Below, piece after piece: positions 42,783 through 51,372 of a DNA stretch of 64,000 bases. Every line of letters begins with the position of its first letter. Position 1 is the first letter of the stretch. Position numbers and translations under genes: made by a program. Below the pieces are notes generated by a model. The model searched no databases. It was not told the DNA's origin and was given only the letters and a program-made list of their open reading frames with translations. The DNA is from SB11 sp965222995 (GTDB lineage Bacteria > Bacteroidota > Bacteroidia > UBA8524), in NCBI GenBank assembly GCA_965222995.1, contig OZ244977.1:1550001-1614000 (forward strand), in the 5' to 3' direction.

Positions 42783-43577
42783 ATGAATCAGTACGAAACC
42801 TTTTTGCGCTATGTATATGAAAACGGAGTAACTAAAACCGACCGTACGGGTACGGGCACACGAAGTGTTTTTGGTTACCAAATGCGATTTAACTTACAAG
42901 AAGGTTTCCCATTGGTTACCACCAAAAAAGTTCATTTAAAATCTATAATACATGAGCTATTGTGGTTTTTAAAAGGAGATACGAACATTAAATACCTAAA
43001 AGACAATGGAGTAAGAATTTGGGATGAATGGGCTGATGAAAATGGTGATTTGGGACCCGTATACGGACACCAATGGCGCAACTGGCCTGCACCTGATGGT
43101 AAAAACATAGATCAAGTGCAACAGGTGTTGGACATGCTGAAAAACAGCCCTGATAGTCGAAGAATTTTGATAAGTGCATGGAATGTGGCAGACTTGCCTG
43201 ATATGGCCTTGATGCCTTGCCATACCATGTTTCAGTTTTATGTTGCTGAGAATAAACTAAGCTGCCAGTTATACCAACGCAGTGCTGATATATTTTTGGG
43301 TGTACCATTTAATATTGCCAGCTATGCTTTGCTTACTATGATGATTGCTCAGGAATGTGGTTTTGAGTTAGGCGATTTTGTACACACTTTTGGCGATGCA
43401 CATATCTACAACAACCATTTTGAACAGGTAGAAACCCAACTGAGTAGAATTCCCCGCTCATACCCTACTATGAAGCTAAACCCAAACGTAAAATCTATAT
43501 TCGATTTTAAGTTTGAAGATTTCACGTTAGAAAATTACGACCCCTACCCTTTAATTAAAGCGCCTGTCGCAGTTTAA
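42783..43577 (+). CDS. thyA: Thymidylate synthase
   Basis: The ATG at 42783 gives 264 residues, the same length as E. coli ThyA, and sits behind a promoter that would be inside the coding region if the upstream ATG at 42717 were used. The nucleophile is C146 in LMPCHTMFQFYV. DRTGTGTRSVFG, HLKSIIHELLWFLKGDTN (in parts) and the dUMP-binding QRSADIFLGVPFNIASY are intact. It methylates dUMP with methylenetetrahydrofolate. It ends 15 bases before the convergent secreted-protein gene. No dihydrofolate reductase gene is nearby. Confidence 0.98.
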   Translation: MNQYETFLRYVYENGVTKTDRTGTGTRSVFGYQMRFNLQEGFPLVTTKKVHLKSIIHELLWFLKGDTNIKYLKDNGVRIWDEWADENGDLGPVYGHQWRNWPAPDGKNIDQVQQVLDMLKNSPDSRRILISAWNVADLPDMALMPCHTMFQFYVAENKLSCQLYQRSADIFLGVPFNIASYALLTMMIAQECGFELGDFVHTFGDAHIYNNHFEQVETQLSRIPRSYPTMKLNPNVKSIFDFKFEDFTLENYDPYPLIKAPVAV

Positions 43578-43591
43578 ATACTGATTATCAT

Positions 43592-45142
43592 TTATTTATT
43601 AAACAAATTTATCTTTCCTAATACTATAGCTTTCTTACCCAAACCAAAAAAAACAAGCTCATTATATTTTTTACGGTAAAACATTCTTCTTGGAAATAAC
43701 ATTACCCCTAAATCCTTATAGTCAATTAATTTCTCAACATGAATATTGCCCTCATAATCTATAAATAGCTTTGCTAATGAACCTTCTTTTGAAGACCTTA
43801 CATACTGCCTAGTTCTTTTCTTTTTAAAATTTTCAATATGATCTGTATAAAAAACATATACACCTTTTTCAACTGACAGAGTATATATTGAAGCTTTTCC
43901 ATCAGTTGGTGATCCTCCAAAACTAAATTTGTCCCATTTCCTAAATGATAGTATTTCACCGTTCTCAGATAGTACTATAATCATTAACTCATCATAGTTG
44001 TATAATCTTGAATAATTAGATTTTATGTATTCTATATAAGTATTCTCTGCAATTAGAATAGTTCTTCCATTAGTATCAAAATTAATTGAATGAGGCATAT
44101 ATCCAGTTCCTCCTTTTTCTGAATTATAGAATACTCTTTTAAAAGTCTTTGAAAACGGTGTTATCCTTCTACTTAGCTCAAAAAAACTATCCTTATTAAT
44201 TTTTATTGAATAGATACCTTCATCATAGGTTTTAGACTCTTTTTCGTCTTTTTTAGAGTAAAGTCCGACTAATGTTATACTACTATCATTAGGAATAAAT
44301 GACAATGTAGTTGGTGCAAAATCATCTATTTTTATTTCGTAAGATCTTATGTCGTCTAACTCCACATTATCATTTGTGCTTGACGATATATGATTCAATA
44401 TTATTGAGTTTTCATCTTTAAATTTTGAAAGAAAATATACATCACCACTCTCGTAAACCCTTAACCAGTAATAATTAAATCTTTTCTCCTTATCACTATT
44501 ATCAATACTTACATTGCGTATATACTTTTCAAACTTTAAATCAAGGTTAGATGTGTAATATAATAACCTGAAATCTTTAGTTAGTTTTTTATCTTCTTTA
44601 ACATTCATTTCATAAATCACTAAAAAACCTTCACGTTCATATGATATACTTGTATGGAAATAAGATGGCTTTTGTTTTTTTGTAGAGTAATTAGCAGCGA
44701 TTTTTACCCAATCTTTATCTTGTTCACCAGAAAGATTTCTACTTTTTGCATAAAGGTATGAGGAGTCATTTTGTTCTTTGTAAGCAAATTCAATAATATT
44801 ATCCTTCATCAAATGTATACCTCGATGGTCAATTTTATTTTTCTTGCCTTTAATATTATTCCAATAAATATCTAACTGGCTTGTTTTCTCTTCTTCTAAT
44901 TTGTCTACATCAAATATTTTCAGGTCAAATTTTTTCCTATAAAACCCACTACTATTTTTAAACTTTTGCTGTAAATAATTTATATATACTCTCTTATTAT
45001 TTCCTTCTAAAAAATAATAAAAATCATTACCTGCTTTTATTTTTGGAATAGTATATTTTTTAACAGATGAAACCTCAGCTTTTTGACTAAAACTAAGTAG
45101 TGAAATAGTTATTGTTAAAATGAGCAGAATTGTTTTTTTCAT
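43592..45142 (-). CDS. Secreted protein of unknown function, paralogue of the gene at 45846
   Basis: A 516-residue protein with a signal peptide (about 1-19) and otherwise beta-rich, Lys/Asp-rich sequence without a recognised family. It shows a repeated strand pattern suggestive of a propeller-like or beta-sandwich fold. The motif TILIAENTYIEYI followed by YDELMIIVLSENGEIL aligns with VVLIAEKTFLEQH and FEQLIVIGIDVNGKV in the protein at 45846-47420, and both carry long charged loops, so the two are paralogues. They face the same way on either side of marC. No sorting domain is seen at the C-terminus. Confidence 0.72.
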   Translation of the reverse strand: MKKTILLILTITISLLSFSQKAEVSSVKKYTIPKIKAGNDFYYFLEGNNKRVYINYLQQKFKNSSGFYRKKFDLKIFDVDKLEEEKTSQLDIYWNNIKGKKNKIDHRGIHLMKDNIIEFAYKEQNDSSYLYAKSRNLSGEQDKDWVKIAANYSTKKQKPSYFHTSISYEREGFLVIYEMNVKEDKKLTKDFRLLYYTSNLDLKFEKYIRNVSIDNSDKEKRFNYYWLRVYESGDVYFLSKFKDENSIILNHISSSTNDNVELDDIRSYEIKIDDFAPTTLSFIPNDSSITLVGLYSKKDEKESKTYDEGIYSIKINKDSFFELSRRITPFSKTFKRVFYNSEKGGTGYMPHSINFDTNGRTILIAENTYIEYIKSNYSRLYNYDELMIIVLSENGEILSFRKWDKFSFGGSPTDGKASIYTLSVEKGVYVFYTDHIENFKKKRTRQYVRSSKEGSLAKLFIDYEGNIHVEKLIDYKDLGVMLFPRRMFYRKKYNELVFFGLGKKAIVLGKINLFNK

Positions 45143-45269
45143 ATTGAACTAGTTTAGTCAAAGATTATTTTTAATAATAATAAAAACTACTCAATTTAAG
45201 CAAACTATCTCATCAAAAAATAATAACTACTTTCACTAAATATGTTGTCTTAAACTTAAACAATAAAAC

Positions 45270-45277
45270 TAATTTTG
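45270..45277 (+). promoter_or_regulatory. Candidate -7 box for marC
   Basis: TAATTTTG matches TAnnTTTG exactly and lies 5 bases before the marC ATG at 45283. The 19-base-distant -33 position reads GTCT, so only the -7 element fits. If real, the transcript would be nearly leaderless. Confidence 0.35.
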
Positions 45278-45282
45278 CCGCC

Positions 45283-45849
45283 ATGTTTAGCTTCGATGAG
45301 ATACTTACGGTTTCTTTTACCTTGTTTGCTGTAATAGATATTATTGGGTCTATTCCGTTATTAATTTCTTTACGCCAAAAAATTGGCCACATACAAAGTG
45401 AGAAGGTTACGCTGGCATCGGCTATACTAATGATATTGTTCCTTTTTATCGGTGAGCCGTTTTTGAACTTAATGGGTGTAGATATTAGTTCATTTGCTAT
45501 AGCAGGCTCGATAGTGTTATTTATTTTAGGGCTGGAAATGGTTTTAGGTATAGATATTTTTAGAGCCGACCCTGACCCCTCAACAGGTAGTATTGTGCCT
45601 GTAGCTTTTCCAATAATAGCAGGCTCCGGTACATTAACAACCGTAATTTCTTTAAAAGCTGATTATGCTACTTTAAATATATTGATAGGTATAGTACTAA
45701 ATTTAGCTTTAGTTTATGTAGTACTAAAATCTACTGATTTTTTAGAAAGAAAATTAGGACAAGCAGGAGTATTAATTATCCGCAAATTCTTTGGACTAAT
45801 ACTTTTAGCAATAGCTATAAAGATTTTTAAAAGTAATATGGGTATTTAA
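45283..45849 (+). CDS. MarC-family integral membrane protein
   Basis: A 188-residue protein with six predicted membrane helices, matching the MarC/YchE family: FDEILTVSFTLFAVIDIIGSIPLLI at the start, ADPDPSTGSIVPVAFPIIAGSGTLTTVI in the middle (as VPVAFPIIAGSGTLTTVIS). The family was once tied to multidrug resistance, but that link did not hold up in E. coli, and its function is unsettled. Its stop overlaps the convergent secreted-protein stop by the four bases TTAA. It lies between the two paralogous secreted-protein genes, which are on the other strand. Confidence 0.9.
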   Translation: MFSFDEILTVSFTLFAVIDIIGSIPLLISLRQKIGHIQSEKVTLASAILMILFLFIGEPFLNLMGVDISSFAIAGSIVLFILGLEMVLGIDIFRADPDPSTGSIVPVAFPIIAGSGTLTTVISLKADYATLNILIGIVLNLALVYVVLKSTDFLERKLGQAGVLIIRKFFGLILLAIAIKIFKSNMGI

Positions 45850-47420
45850 TCAACTTCAAAATCTGAAAATTTAATCATTTTTTTAAACTGCCCTATCATA
45901 ACTACTCCTCTATTATTTTTCTTTGTTATCGTAAATCTAGGATTAATATGATATAGCTTTAAATCCTTAAACCTAATTACTGCTTCCGATGACGTTTCAC
46001 CTATATTACTCACAAATGTCTTTACCAAAACAGCTTTTTTATATGGATGATTTTGCCTTACCTCTCTAATGCTTCCATCAAAATCCATATAATTGCCTCT
46101 GTAAAAAAAGAATATCCCTTTTGAAGTAGGCAAAAAACTATATGACAAATCCCCTCCACTTGTTGAAGATAAATTTGTATAATTATACTTATTAATATTA
46201 GAAGTATACTTAACCTTCCCGTTTACATCAATACCAATAACTATCAATTGCTCAAAATGGTGAGAATAACTACACCCTTCCTCCATCCTGCAATGTTGCT
46301 CAAGAAAAGTCTTTTCGGCAATAAGCACAACACCCCCACTATCTTTGTGAATTAAATTTCTTATTTCAATTGGCGAAGATAATATCTTACCAGCCCTTCT
46401 GCGCCTTGTATCACTATGGTATTTACTTAAAAAATTATTATCCAGAGAATTAATTGCTCTACTTTTTTCTCTAAGACTATGATCATCTAACTTTATATAA
46501 GCTAAACCAGAAATTCTACTACTTTTTACTCCCCCTATCCCTCTTAATATCTTTCGCTCTTCAACACTCTCTTTGTCTTTATCTTCAACATAAAAACAAG
46601 ATATTACAATTGTACTATCTTTTTCATTTATGAAATTAGTAAAATCTACAATTTCTTTTCCTTTTAGTTTCACCTCATATCCAGTTAATTCACTAGTGTT
46701 GACTATACTTCTATCTTCTTCTAACTTATATAATGTTACATCCTCTTTTAATCTTGAAAAAAAATAAACAGTTCCATTGTTACTTACCTTCCCCGAAAAT
46801 GAGTACTCATCATCTTCCACGTCTTCTTTTTTAGAAATAGTTACTTCTTTCAAGAACCTCTTATCTAAATCTGAATTATAAATTGAATATACAAATTTAT
46901 TATTACTATTACGTTGAATTAAAAGCTTGGATTTATCATTGGAAAAACTAATTTTATAATCAATCTTCCCATAAAAAGCAGGCGCAGTAATATTTTCTAC
47001 TTTAACCCACTGACTTTTCTCTAGACCCTCAAGTGTAAATACTTTTAAATAAACCTTGTAGGCTGTAAGTTTTCTTTCATACTTAACAGCTAAAATAAGT
47101 ATAGAGTTATCCATTGCATATGCATCTTCATACTCCAACCTGTATTTCTTTTTTTTTGACCCCCTTTTAAGGCTTAAGTTTATCTGTTGAGAGAAAATCT
47201 TACTATGGTTACGGCTAGTATATTTTTCTATATACCACTTTCCTTTTCCACTATAATCTCTTTTGACCAAAATAAAATTACCTTTATTATCCTCTCTTAA
47301 TAGCTTATAAGAAGAATGTCTACTTGCCAATGGGTTTCCCCAAGTAATTTTAATATCTTGAGCTTTAGTCTTATGTGTAAGAAATAATAACAAAAGTATT
47401 AACAGTAAGCCTCTTTTCAT
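45846..47420 (-). CDS. Secreted protein of unknown function, paralogue of the gene at 43592
   Basis: The ATG at 47420 opens a signal peptide (residues 1-20, ending TKA-Q), so it is chosen over a start at 47447. It gives 524 residues. The sequence is beta-rich with many Lys/Asp/Glu loops and no recognised domain. Conserved blocks with its paralogue include VVLIAEKTFLEQ, HFEQLIVIGIDVNGKV and SSTSGGDLSYSFLPTSKGIFFFYRGN (in parts). A glycine-rich stretch GIGGVKSSRISGLAYIKLDD marks a possible turn. It shares its TTAA stop with marC. Confidence 0.72.
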   Translation of the reverse strand: MKRGLLLILLLLFLTHKTKAQDIKITWGNPLASRHSSYKLLREDNKGNFILVKRDYSGKGKWYIEKYTSRNHSKIFSQQINLSLKRGSKKKKYRLEYEDAYAMDNSILILAVKYERKLTAYKVYLKVFTLEGLEKSQWVKVENITAPAFYGKIDYKISFSNDKSKLLIQRNSNNKFVYSIYNSDLDKRFLKEVTISKKEDVEDDEYSFSGKVSNNGTVYFFSRLKEDVTLYKLEEDRSIVNTSELTGYEVKLKGKEIVDFTNFINEKDSTIVISCFYVEDKDKESVEERKILRGIGGVKSSRISGLAYIKLDDHSLREKSRAINSLDNNFLSKYHSDTRRRRAGKILSSPIEIRNLIHKDSGGVVLIAEKTFLEQHCRMEEGCSYSHHFEQLIVIGIDVNGKVKYTSNINKYNYTNLSSTSGGDLSYSFLPTSKGIFFFYRGNYMDFDGSIREVRQNHPYKKAVLVKTFVSNIGETSSEAVIRFKDLKLYHINPRFTITKKNNRGVVMIGQFKKMIKFSDFEVD

Positions 47421-47501
47421 TAAAAATGTAGTTTGGTAAAATGACATCTACAAATGCATTAATCAATTTAAAAATAAAATATTTTTTTGTTTATGTAACA
47501 G

Positions 47502-48647
47502 TTATGAAACAGGTTCTTCAATCCCCATCATATCTTTAATTTTTGCTACTGCATAATCAACTTCTTCTTTAGTATTTTGTTTGCCAAAAGAAAAGCGAAC
47601 ATTAGCCCGAGTTGGGTCGGTATTCAAAGCTCTTAATACATGAGAGCCTACATCGCTCCCCGATGAGCATGCACTACCGCCGCTACAGCTTATTCCTTCC
47701 ATATCTAACCTAAACAGCATCATTTCAGACACTTTACTAGGTGGAAACGATACATTTAACACCGTGTATAAGCTGTTCTCACTAGCACAATCCCCATTAA
47801 AAGCAATACCTGGTATTTCGGCTTTTAAGCGTTCTATCATGTAGTTTTTAATGCCCAGTATATACTCTTTTTTCTTCTCACAATCTCTGTTTGCCACCTC
47901 AAGGGCTTTTGCCAAACCAACAATGCCATATACATTTTCAGTACCTCCGCGCATATTGCGTTCTTGCGAGCCACCTGTTATAAAAGGTTTTATTTTTAAT
48001 TCGCTATTTATATAGATAAAGCCAATACCTTTTGGTCCGTTAAACTTGTGTGCGGCACCTGCAAGAAAGTGAATGGTGGTTTTTTGTAAATCTATGGGGT
48101 AATGTCCAATGGCTTGCACAGTATCACAATGGAGGTAACAGTTATACTCTTTGCATAACTCAGAAACTTTATCGATGTTTAATAGGTTCCCGATTTCATT
48201 ATTACCATACATTAAAGAGACTAAACTTTTAGGGTTTTCGCTCATCAACTGCTCTAAATGCTCCAAGTTTATATGCCCATTTGAGAGTAGGTTTACCAAA
48301 TGCAGCTTTACTTTACCCGCACCTGCCAAGTCTTCAGCAGTATGAAGTACTGCATGGTGTTCTATAGGCGATGTAATAATACTCTTGACACCTAAATGCT
48401 CTACACCACAGCGAAGTGCCATATTATCGGCTTCTGTACCTCCTGATGTGAAAAATATTTCTGATGGGGTAACATTTAGAATTGTTGCTACCTTTTTTCG
48501 TGCTTCCTCAATTAAAGTTCGCACCGGACGACCATGCCCATGAATAGAAGACGGATTACCGTACTCGTTTTGCAAAACAGGCAATATTGCCTCTAACACC
48601 TCTTTATCAAGCGGTGTTGTTGCAGCGTTATCAAAATATACTCTCAA
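47502..48647 (-). CDS. Cysteine desulfurase (NifS/IscS class)
   Basis: A 381-residue PLP enzyme that moves sulfur from cysteine to scaffold or thio-modification proteins. K201 in AAHKFNGPKGIGF is the PLP lysine and C327 in GGSACSSGSD is the catalytic cysteine. The N-terminal YFDNAATTP and SPIEHHAVL motifs are typical. The start is TTG at 48647; the in-frame upstream codons offer no ATG. It follows the arginase-family gene by 43 bases. No iscU lies near it. An IscA-type gene is at 53864 but is not linked. Class (IscS versus NifS-like) is not decided. Confidence 0.93.
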   Translation of the reverse strand: MRVYFDNAATTPLDKEVLEAILPVLQNEYGNPSSIHGHGRPVRTLIEEARKKVATILNVTPSEIFFTSGGTEADNMALRCGVEHLGVKSIITSPIEHHAVLHTAEDLAGAGKVKLHLVNLLSNGHINLEHLEQLMSENPKSLVSLMYGNNEIGNLLNIDKVSELCKEYNCYLHCDTVQAIGHYPIDLQKTTIHFLAGAAHKFNGPKGIGFIYINSELKIKPFITGGSQERNMRGGTENVYGIVGLAKALEVANRDCEKKKEYILGIKNYMIERLKAEIPGIAFNGDCASENSLYTVLNVSFPPSKVSEMMLFRLDMEGISCSGGSACSSGSDVGSHVLRALNTDPTRANVRFSFGKQNTKEEVDYAVAKIKDMMGIEEPVS

Positions 48648-48690
48648 TATGGTAAAATTTAGTAATACTCATTATTAAAATTATTCTTGT

Positions 48691-49578
48691 TTATCGCTTG
48701 GTGGTAATATACCCCATTAGCTTATAGGCCAGTTTAGCCAATGTATATTCACTTAAAATACTCCCTTGCATAGGAGCACATTCAACAATATCAAAACCTA
48801 CTACATTCTTTTCTTGTATAGTCCTTTTAAACAACTCTACACTTTCGTTCCAAAACAAGCCATTAGGTTCAGCAGTACCCACGGCAGGTATAACTGATGG
48901 GTCAAATCCGTCAGCATCAATGGTTATATATACTTCATCTCCCAGTTTTTCCAAAGCTTCATCAATCCAGTTATTATTTTGGCGAATTTGATGGGCATAG
49001 AATGTATGTAGCTTATCAGACTGTTTTATGAGTTGTGCTTCTTCAATACATTGGGCACGAATACCTACTTGTACTATATTTAAGCCCATATCCCACACCC
49101 GTTTTAACACACTGGCATGAGAGTATGGATTGTCTTGATATGCCTCACGTAAATCACTATGGGCATCAAACTGTAGAATACTTAGGTTATTGTGCTTTTT
49201 TGCATAAGCTTTTACTAAACCAAAAGTAACTGTATGCTCTGCCCCTATTGATACTACAAACTTATTATCACTAAGAAGTTTTGAAGTTTCCTCTTCTATT
49301 AAGTTAATGGCTTCAGCATCAACTTTATTATCAAATTCAGTAGGTTGAAGTGTGCAAATTCTATTTGTTAAGTAAGCTTCGGTATCTAATTCTTCATCAT
49401 ATAACTCAACAAATTGTGAGGCCTTTACAATAGCCTCGGGACCTTTTGCAGAGCCCATTAGGTACGATGAGGTATATTCATAAGGCAACTGTTGAATTAC
49501 GAATTTTGCATTCTCGTAATTATAAAGTGCCTCATCTTCTATACCTAAAAAATTATCTTTAGCTCCTACATATTTCAT
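48691..49578 (-). CDS. Arginase/agmatinase-family ureohydrolase
   Basis: A 295-residue binuclear-manganese hydrolase. Metal-binding boxes are visible: GAEHTV (first His), FDAHSDLREAY (D/H/D), SHASVLKR (family box) and TIDADGFDPSVIPAVG (D/D). The order and spacing match agmatinase (SpeB), which makes putrescine from agmatine. Arginase or formiminoglutamase activity cannot be excluded, and no arginine decarboxylase is nearby. A textbook Bacteroidota promoter lies 29 bases upstream. The cysteine desulfurase gene follows after 43 bases. Confidence 0.9.
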   Translation of the reverse strand: MKYVGAKDNFLGIEDEALYNYENAKFVIQQLPYEYTSSYLMGSAKGPEAIVKASQFVELYDEELDTEAYLTNRICTLQPTEFDNKVDAEAINLIEEETSKLLSDNKFVVSIGAEHTVTFGLVKAYAKKHNNLSILQFDAHSDLREAYQDNPYSHASVLKRVWDMGLNIVQVGIRAQCIEEAQLIKQSDKLHTFYAHQIRQNNNWIDEALEKLGDEVYITIDADGFDPSVIPAVGTAEPNGLFWNESVELFKRTIQEKNVVGFDIVECAPMQGSILSEYTLAKLAYKLMGYITTKR

Positions 49579-49606
49579 TAACTACTTTTAAAGAAAATGT
49601 GTTAAA

Positions 49607-49637
49607 CAAATATACTTAGTTTTAAGTTATGCCCAAA
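49607..49637 (-). promoter_or_regulatory. Consensus Bacteroidota promoter for the arginase-family gene
   Basis: On the minus strand, TTTG (49634-49637) is followed after exactly 19 bases by TATATTTG (49607-49614). Both boxes match the phylum consensus TTTG-N19-TAnnTTTG perfectly. The ATG is 29 bases past the -7 box. Confidence 0.85.
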
Positions 49638-49708
49638 GCCACTTATAGCGGGCAACAGGCTCATAAATACTTTGGCAAGTAAAGGTAAATTTTTGTATTT
49701 TTAAAACA

Positions 49709-50272
49709 ATGAGTGAAAACTACTTAGAAAGCATAAGAAAACAGTTTAAATATTATCAAAATTTAGGCTCTAAAACCCTTGAACAACTTGATGAGAACGA
49801 TATACATTGGCAGCATAATGAAGATAGTAATAGTATAGCCATTATTGTTAAACACCTTTGGGGAAATATGATGAGCCGTTGGACAGATTTTTTAACTACT
49901 GATGGTGAAAAAACTTGGCGGAAACGTGATGCTGAGTTTGAAAACGACATAAAAAATAAAGAAGAACTATTGGCTAAATGGCAAGCAGGATGGGATTGCT
50001 TATTTTATACTTTAAAATCTTTAACTGCTGACGATTTAGAGAAGATAATTTATATACGCAATGAGGGACATACGGTAATAGAGGCTGTAAACAGGCAATT
50101 AGTCCATTATTCTTACCATATTGGGCAAATGGTATATATAGCTAAACTATTGAAAGGTGAGCATTGGAAAAGCTTATCTATACCTAAAAATCAATCGAAA
50201 GCTTTTAATGCAGAAAAGTTTAGCAAAGAAAAAAGTATAAGGCATTTTACAGATAATGAGAACGGAAATTAA
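49709..50272 (+). CDS. DUF1572 (DinB-superfamily) protein
   Basis: A 187-residue helical protein of the DUF1572 branch of the DinB superfamily. The metal triad is predicted as H49 (IVKHLWGNM) with H133 and H137 (LVHYSYHIGQMVY). The C-terminal KGEHWKSLSIPKNQSKAFN is typical of the branch. Substrate is unknown; related proteins are thiol transferases. It shares its TTAA stop with the convergent phosphoesterase gene. It is one of three DinB-type genes in the window. Confidence 0.85.
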   Translation: MSENYLESIRKQFKYYQNLGSKTLEQLDENDIHWQHNEDSNSIAIIVKHLWGNMMSRWTDFLTTDGEKTWRKRDAEFENDIKNKEELLAKWQAGWDCLFYTLKSLTADDLEKIIYIRNEGHTVIEAVNRQLVHYSYHIGQMVYIAKLLKGEHWKSLSIPKNQSKAFNAEKFSKEKSIRHFTDNENGN

Positions 50273-50808
50273 GACATACCTGTTAGTATAGGTTCATCCA
50301 AATTCTTTACATCTGCTCTTAACCCCAGTTCAATAGCCTCCAAGTTGGCAATTTTACCGTTATCAATAGTAAACCTTACCATAGTACGCACTTTATGAAA
50401 ACCTTTTATGCCTGCTGCCCCGGGGTTTATATGCAACAAACCCAAATCTTTGTCGCGCATTACTTTTAATATATGCGAATGCCCTGTAATGAATAACTGT
50501 GGTGGGGTTTGTTTTATTTCTTCTCGCACAGCGGGTGAATATTTGGTAGGGTACCCACCAATATGGGTTATCCAAACATCAACCCCCTCACAAGTAAATC
50601 GGTTATGTAGCGGGTGTTCAACTCTAAGTTCCTGTCCGTCTATATTACCCCAAACTCCACGTAGTGGTTTTATAGCTTTTATATAATCGCTTACAGCCAT
50701 GGTTCCCCAGTCACCGGCATGCCAAACCTCATCAGCTTCATTGATGTAGCTCACCATTTTACGGTCTAAAAAACCATGTGTATCAGAAAGCAACAGAATT
50801 TTTTTCAT
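50269..50808 (-). CDS. YfcE/MJ0936-type metallophosphoesterase
   Basis: A 179-residue calcineurin-like phosphoesterase with all metal motifs in order: LSDTHG (D9, H11), HAGDWG, WGNID, THIGG and TGHSH. Family members hydrolyse phosphodiesters with Mn2+; the natural substrate is not known. The protein is cytoplasmic, as no signal sequence is seen. The gene overlaps the convergent DUF1572 stop by four bases. Confidence 0.92.
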   Translation of the reverse strand: MKKILLLSDTHGFLDRKMVSYINEADEVWHAGDWGTMAVSDYIKAIKPLRGVWGNIDGQELRVEHPLHNRFTCEGVDVWITHIGGYPTKYSPAVREEIKQTPPQLFITGHSHILKVMRDKDLGLLHINPGAAGIKGFHKVRTMVRFTIDNGKIANLEAIELGLRADVKNLDEPILTGMS

Positions 50809-50821
50809 TAAGTACAGGCAT

Positions 50822-50850
50822 AAAAAACCCCAAACAACAAGTATTTGGGG
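50822..50850 (-). terminator. Terminator after the PhnB-like VOC gene
   Basis: On the minus strand, the stem ccccaaa/tttgggg with a 9-base loop is followed by six T residues. It ends the VOC transcript upstream of the phosphoesterase gene. Confidence 0.8.
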
Positions 50851-50872
50851 GTACGTTAAAAATCATTAAGAT

Positions 50873-51295
50873 TTATTGAGCAGCTGCTTCTGGCTGAGTA
50901 CAGTTTAGCATCCAAGCAAAACCATATTTATCTATTAGCATACCAAAGCGAGCTCCCCAAAAAGTATTTTCAAGCGGCATTGTAACTTGTCCTCCTTCTG
51001 CCAACTTATTAAATATTTGTGTTTGGGTATTTTCGTCTGTTAGGTTAATACTTAACGAAATGTGATTCCCAATTTTTAGAGTGAAATGAGGCATAAGCGT
51101 ATCCGCAAACATAAGACGGATATCTCCTGCTGTTACTTCACCGTGCATTACTTTATCAGCAAGAGCAGGGTCACTATCAGGCATATCTTTATAACGATTG
51201 ATAGCTGATACTTCTCCACCAAGACATTCAGCATAAAAATTCATGGCTTCTTCACAGTTTCCTTCAAAAGCCAAATAAGGGTTTAAAGTTGTCAT
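50873..51295 (-). CDS. PhnB-like VOC family protein
   Basis: A 140-residue VOC protein of the PhnB type: LNPYLAFEGNCEEAMNFYAECLGG opens it (as LNPYLAFEGNCEEAMNFY), MHGEVTAGDIRLMFAD lies in the middle, and FWGARFGMLIDKYGFAWMLN closes it. Members are often of unknown function despite fold similarity to demethylubiquinone methyltransferase-like and phosphonate-related proteins. It is monocistronic with its own terminator. Reaction unknown. Confidence 0.85.
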   Translation of the reverse strand: MTTLNPYLAFEGNCEEAMNFYAECLGGEVSAINRYKDMPDSDPALADKVMHGEVTAGDIRLMFADTLMPHFTLKIGNHISLSINLTDENTQTQIFNKLAEGGQVTMPLENTFWGARFGMLIDKYGFAWMLNCTQPEAAAQ

Positions 51296-51372
51296 AGTTT
51301 TAGTTGTTTAGTAAACAGCAATTTAGGTATAAAAAACCAATCGCTCCTAAAGTTTACGTTACATTTTAAAAA

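Noticed and set aside
41256..42881. Small frames around 42699-42881 (minus) and 42467-42667 (plus)
   Set aside because: They overlap the LolE-like permease or the thyA promoter region and show no signal peptide, motif or coding character.
42988..43308. Minus-strand frame of 106 codons opposite thyA
   Set aside because: It is antisense to thyA, whose active site and length are exact; there is no supporting start or family.
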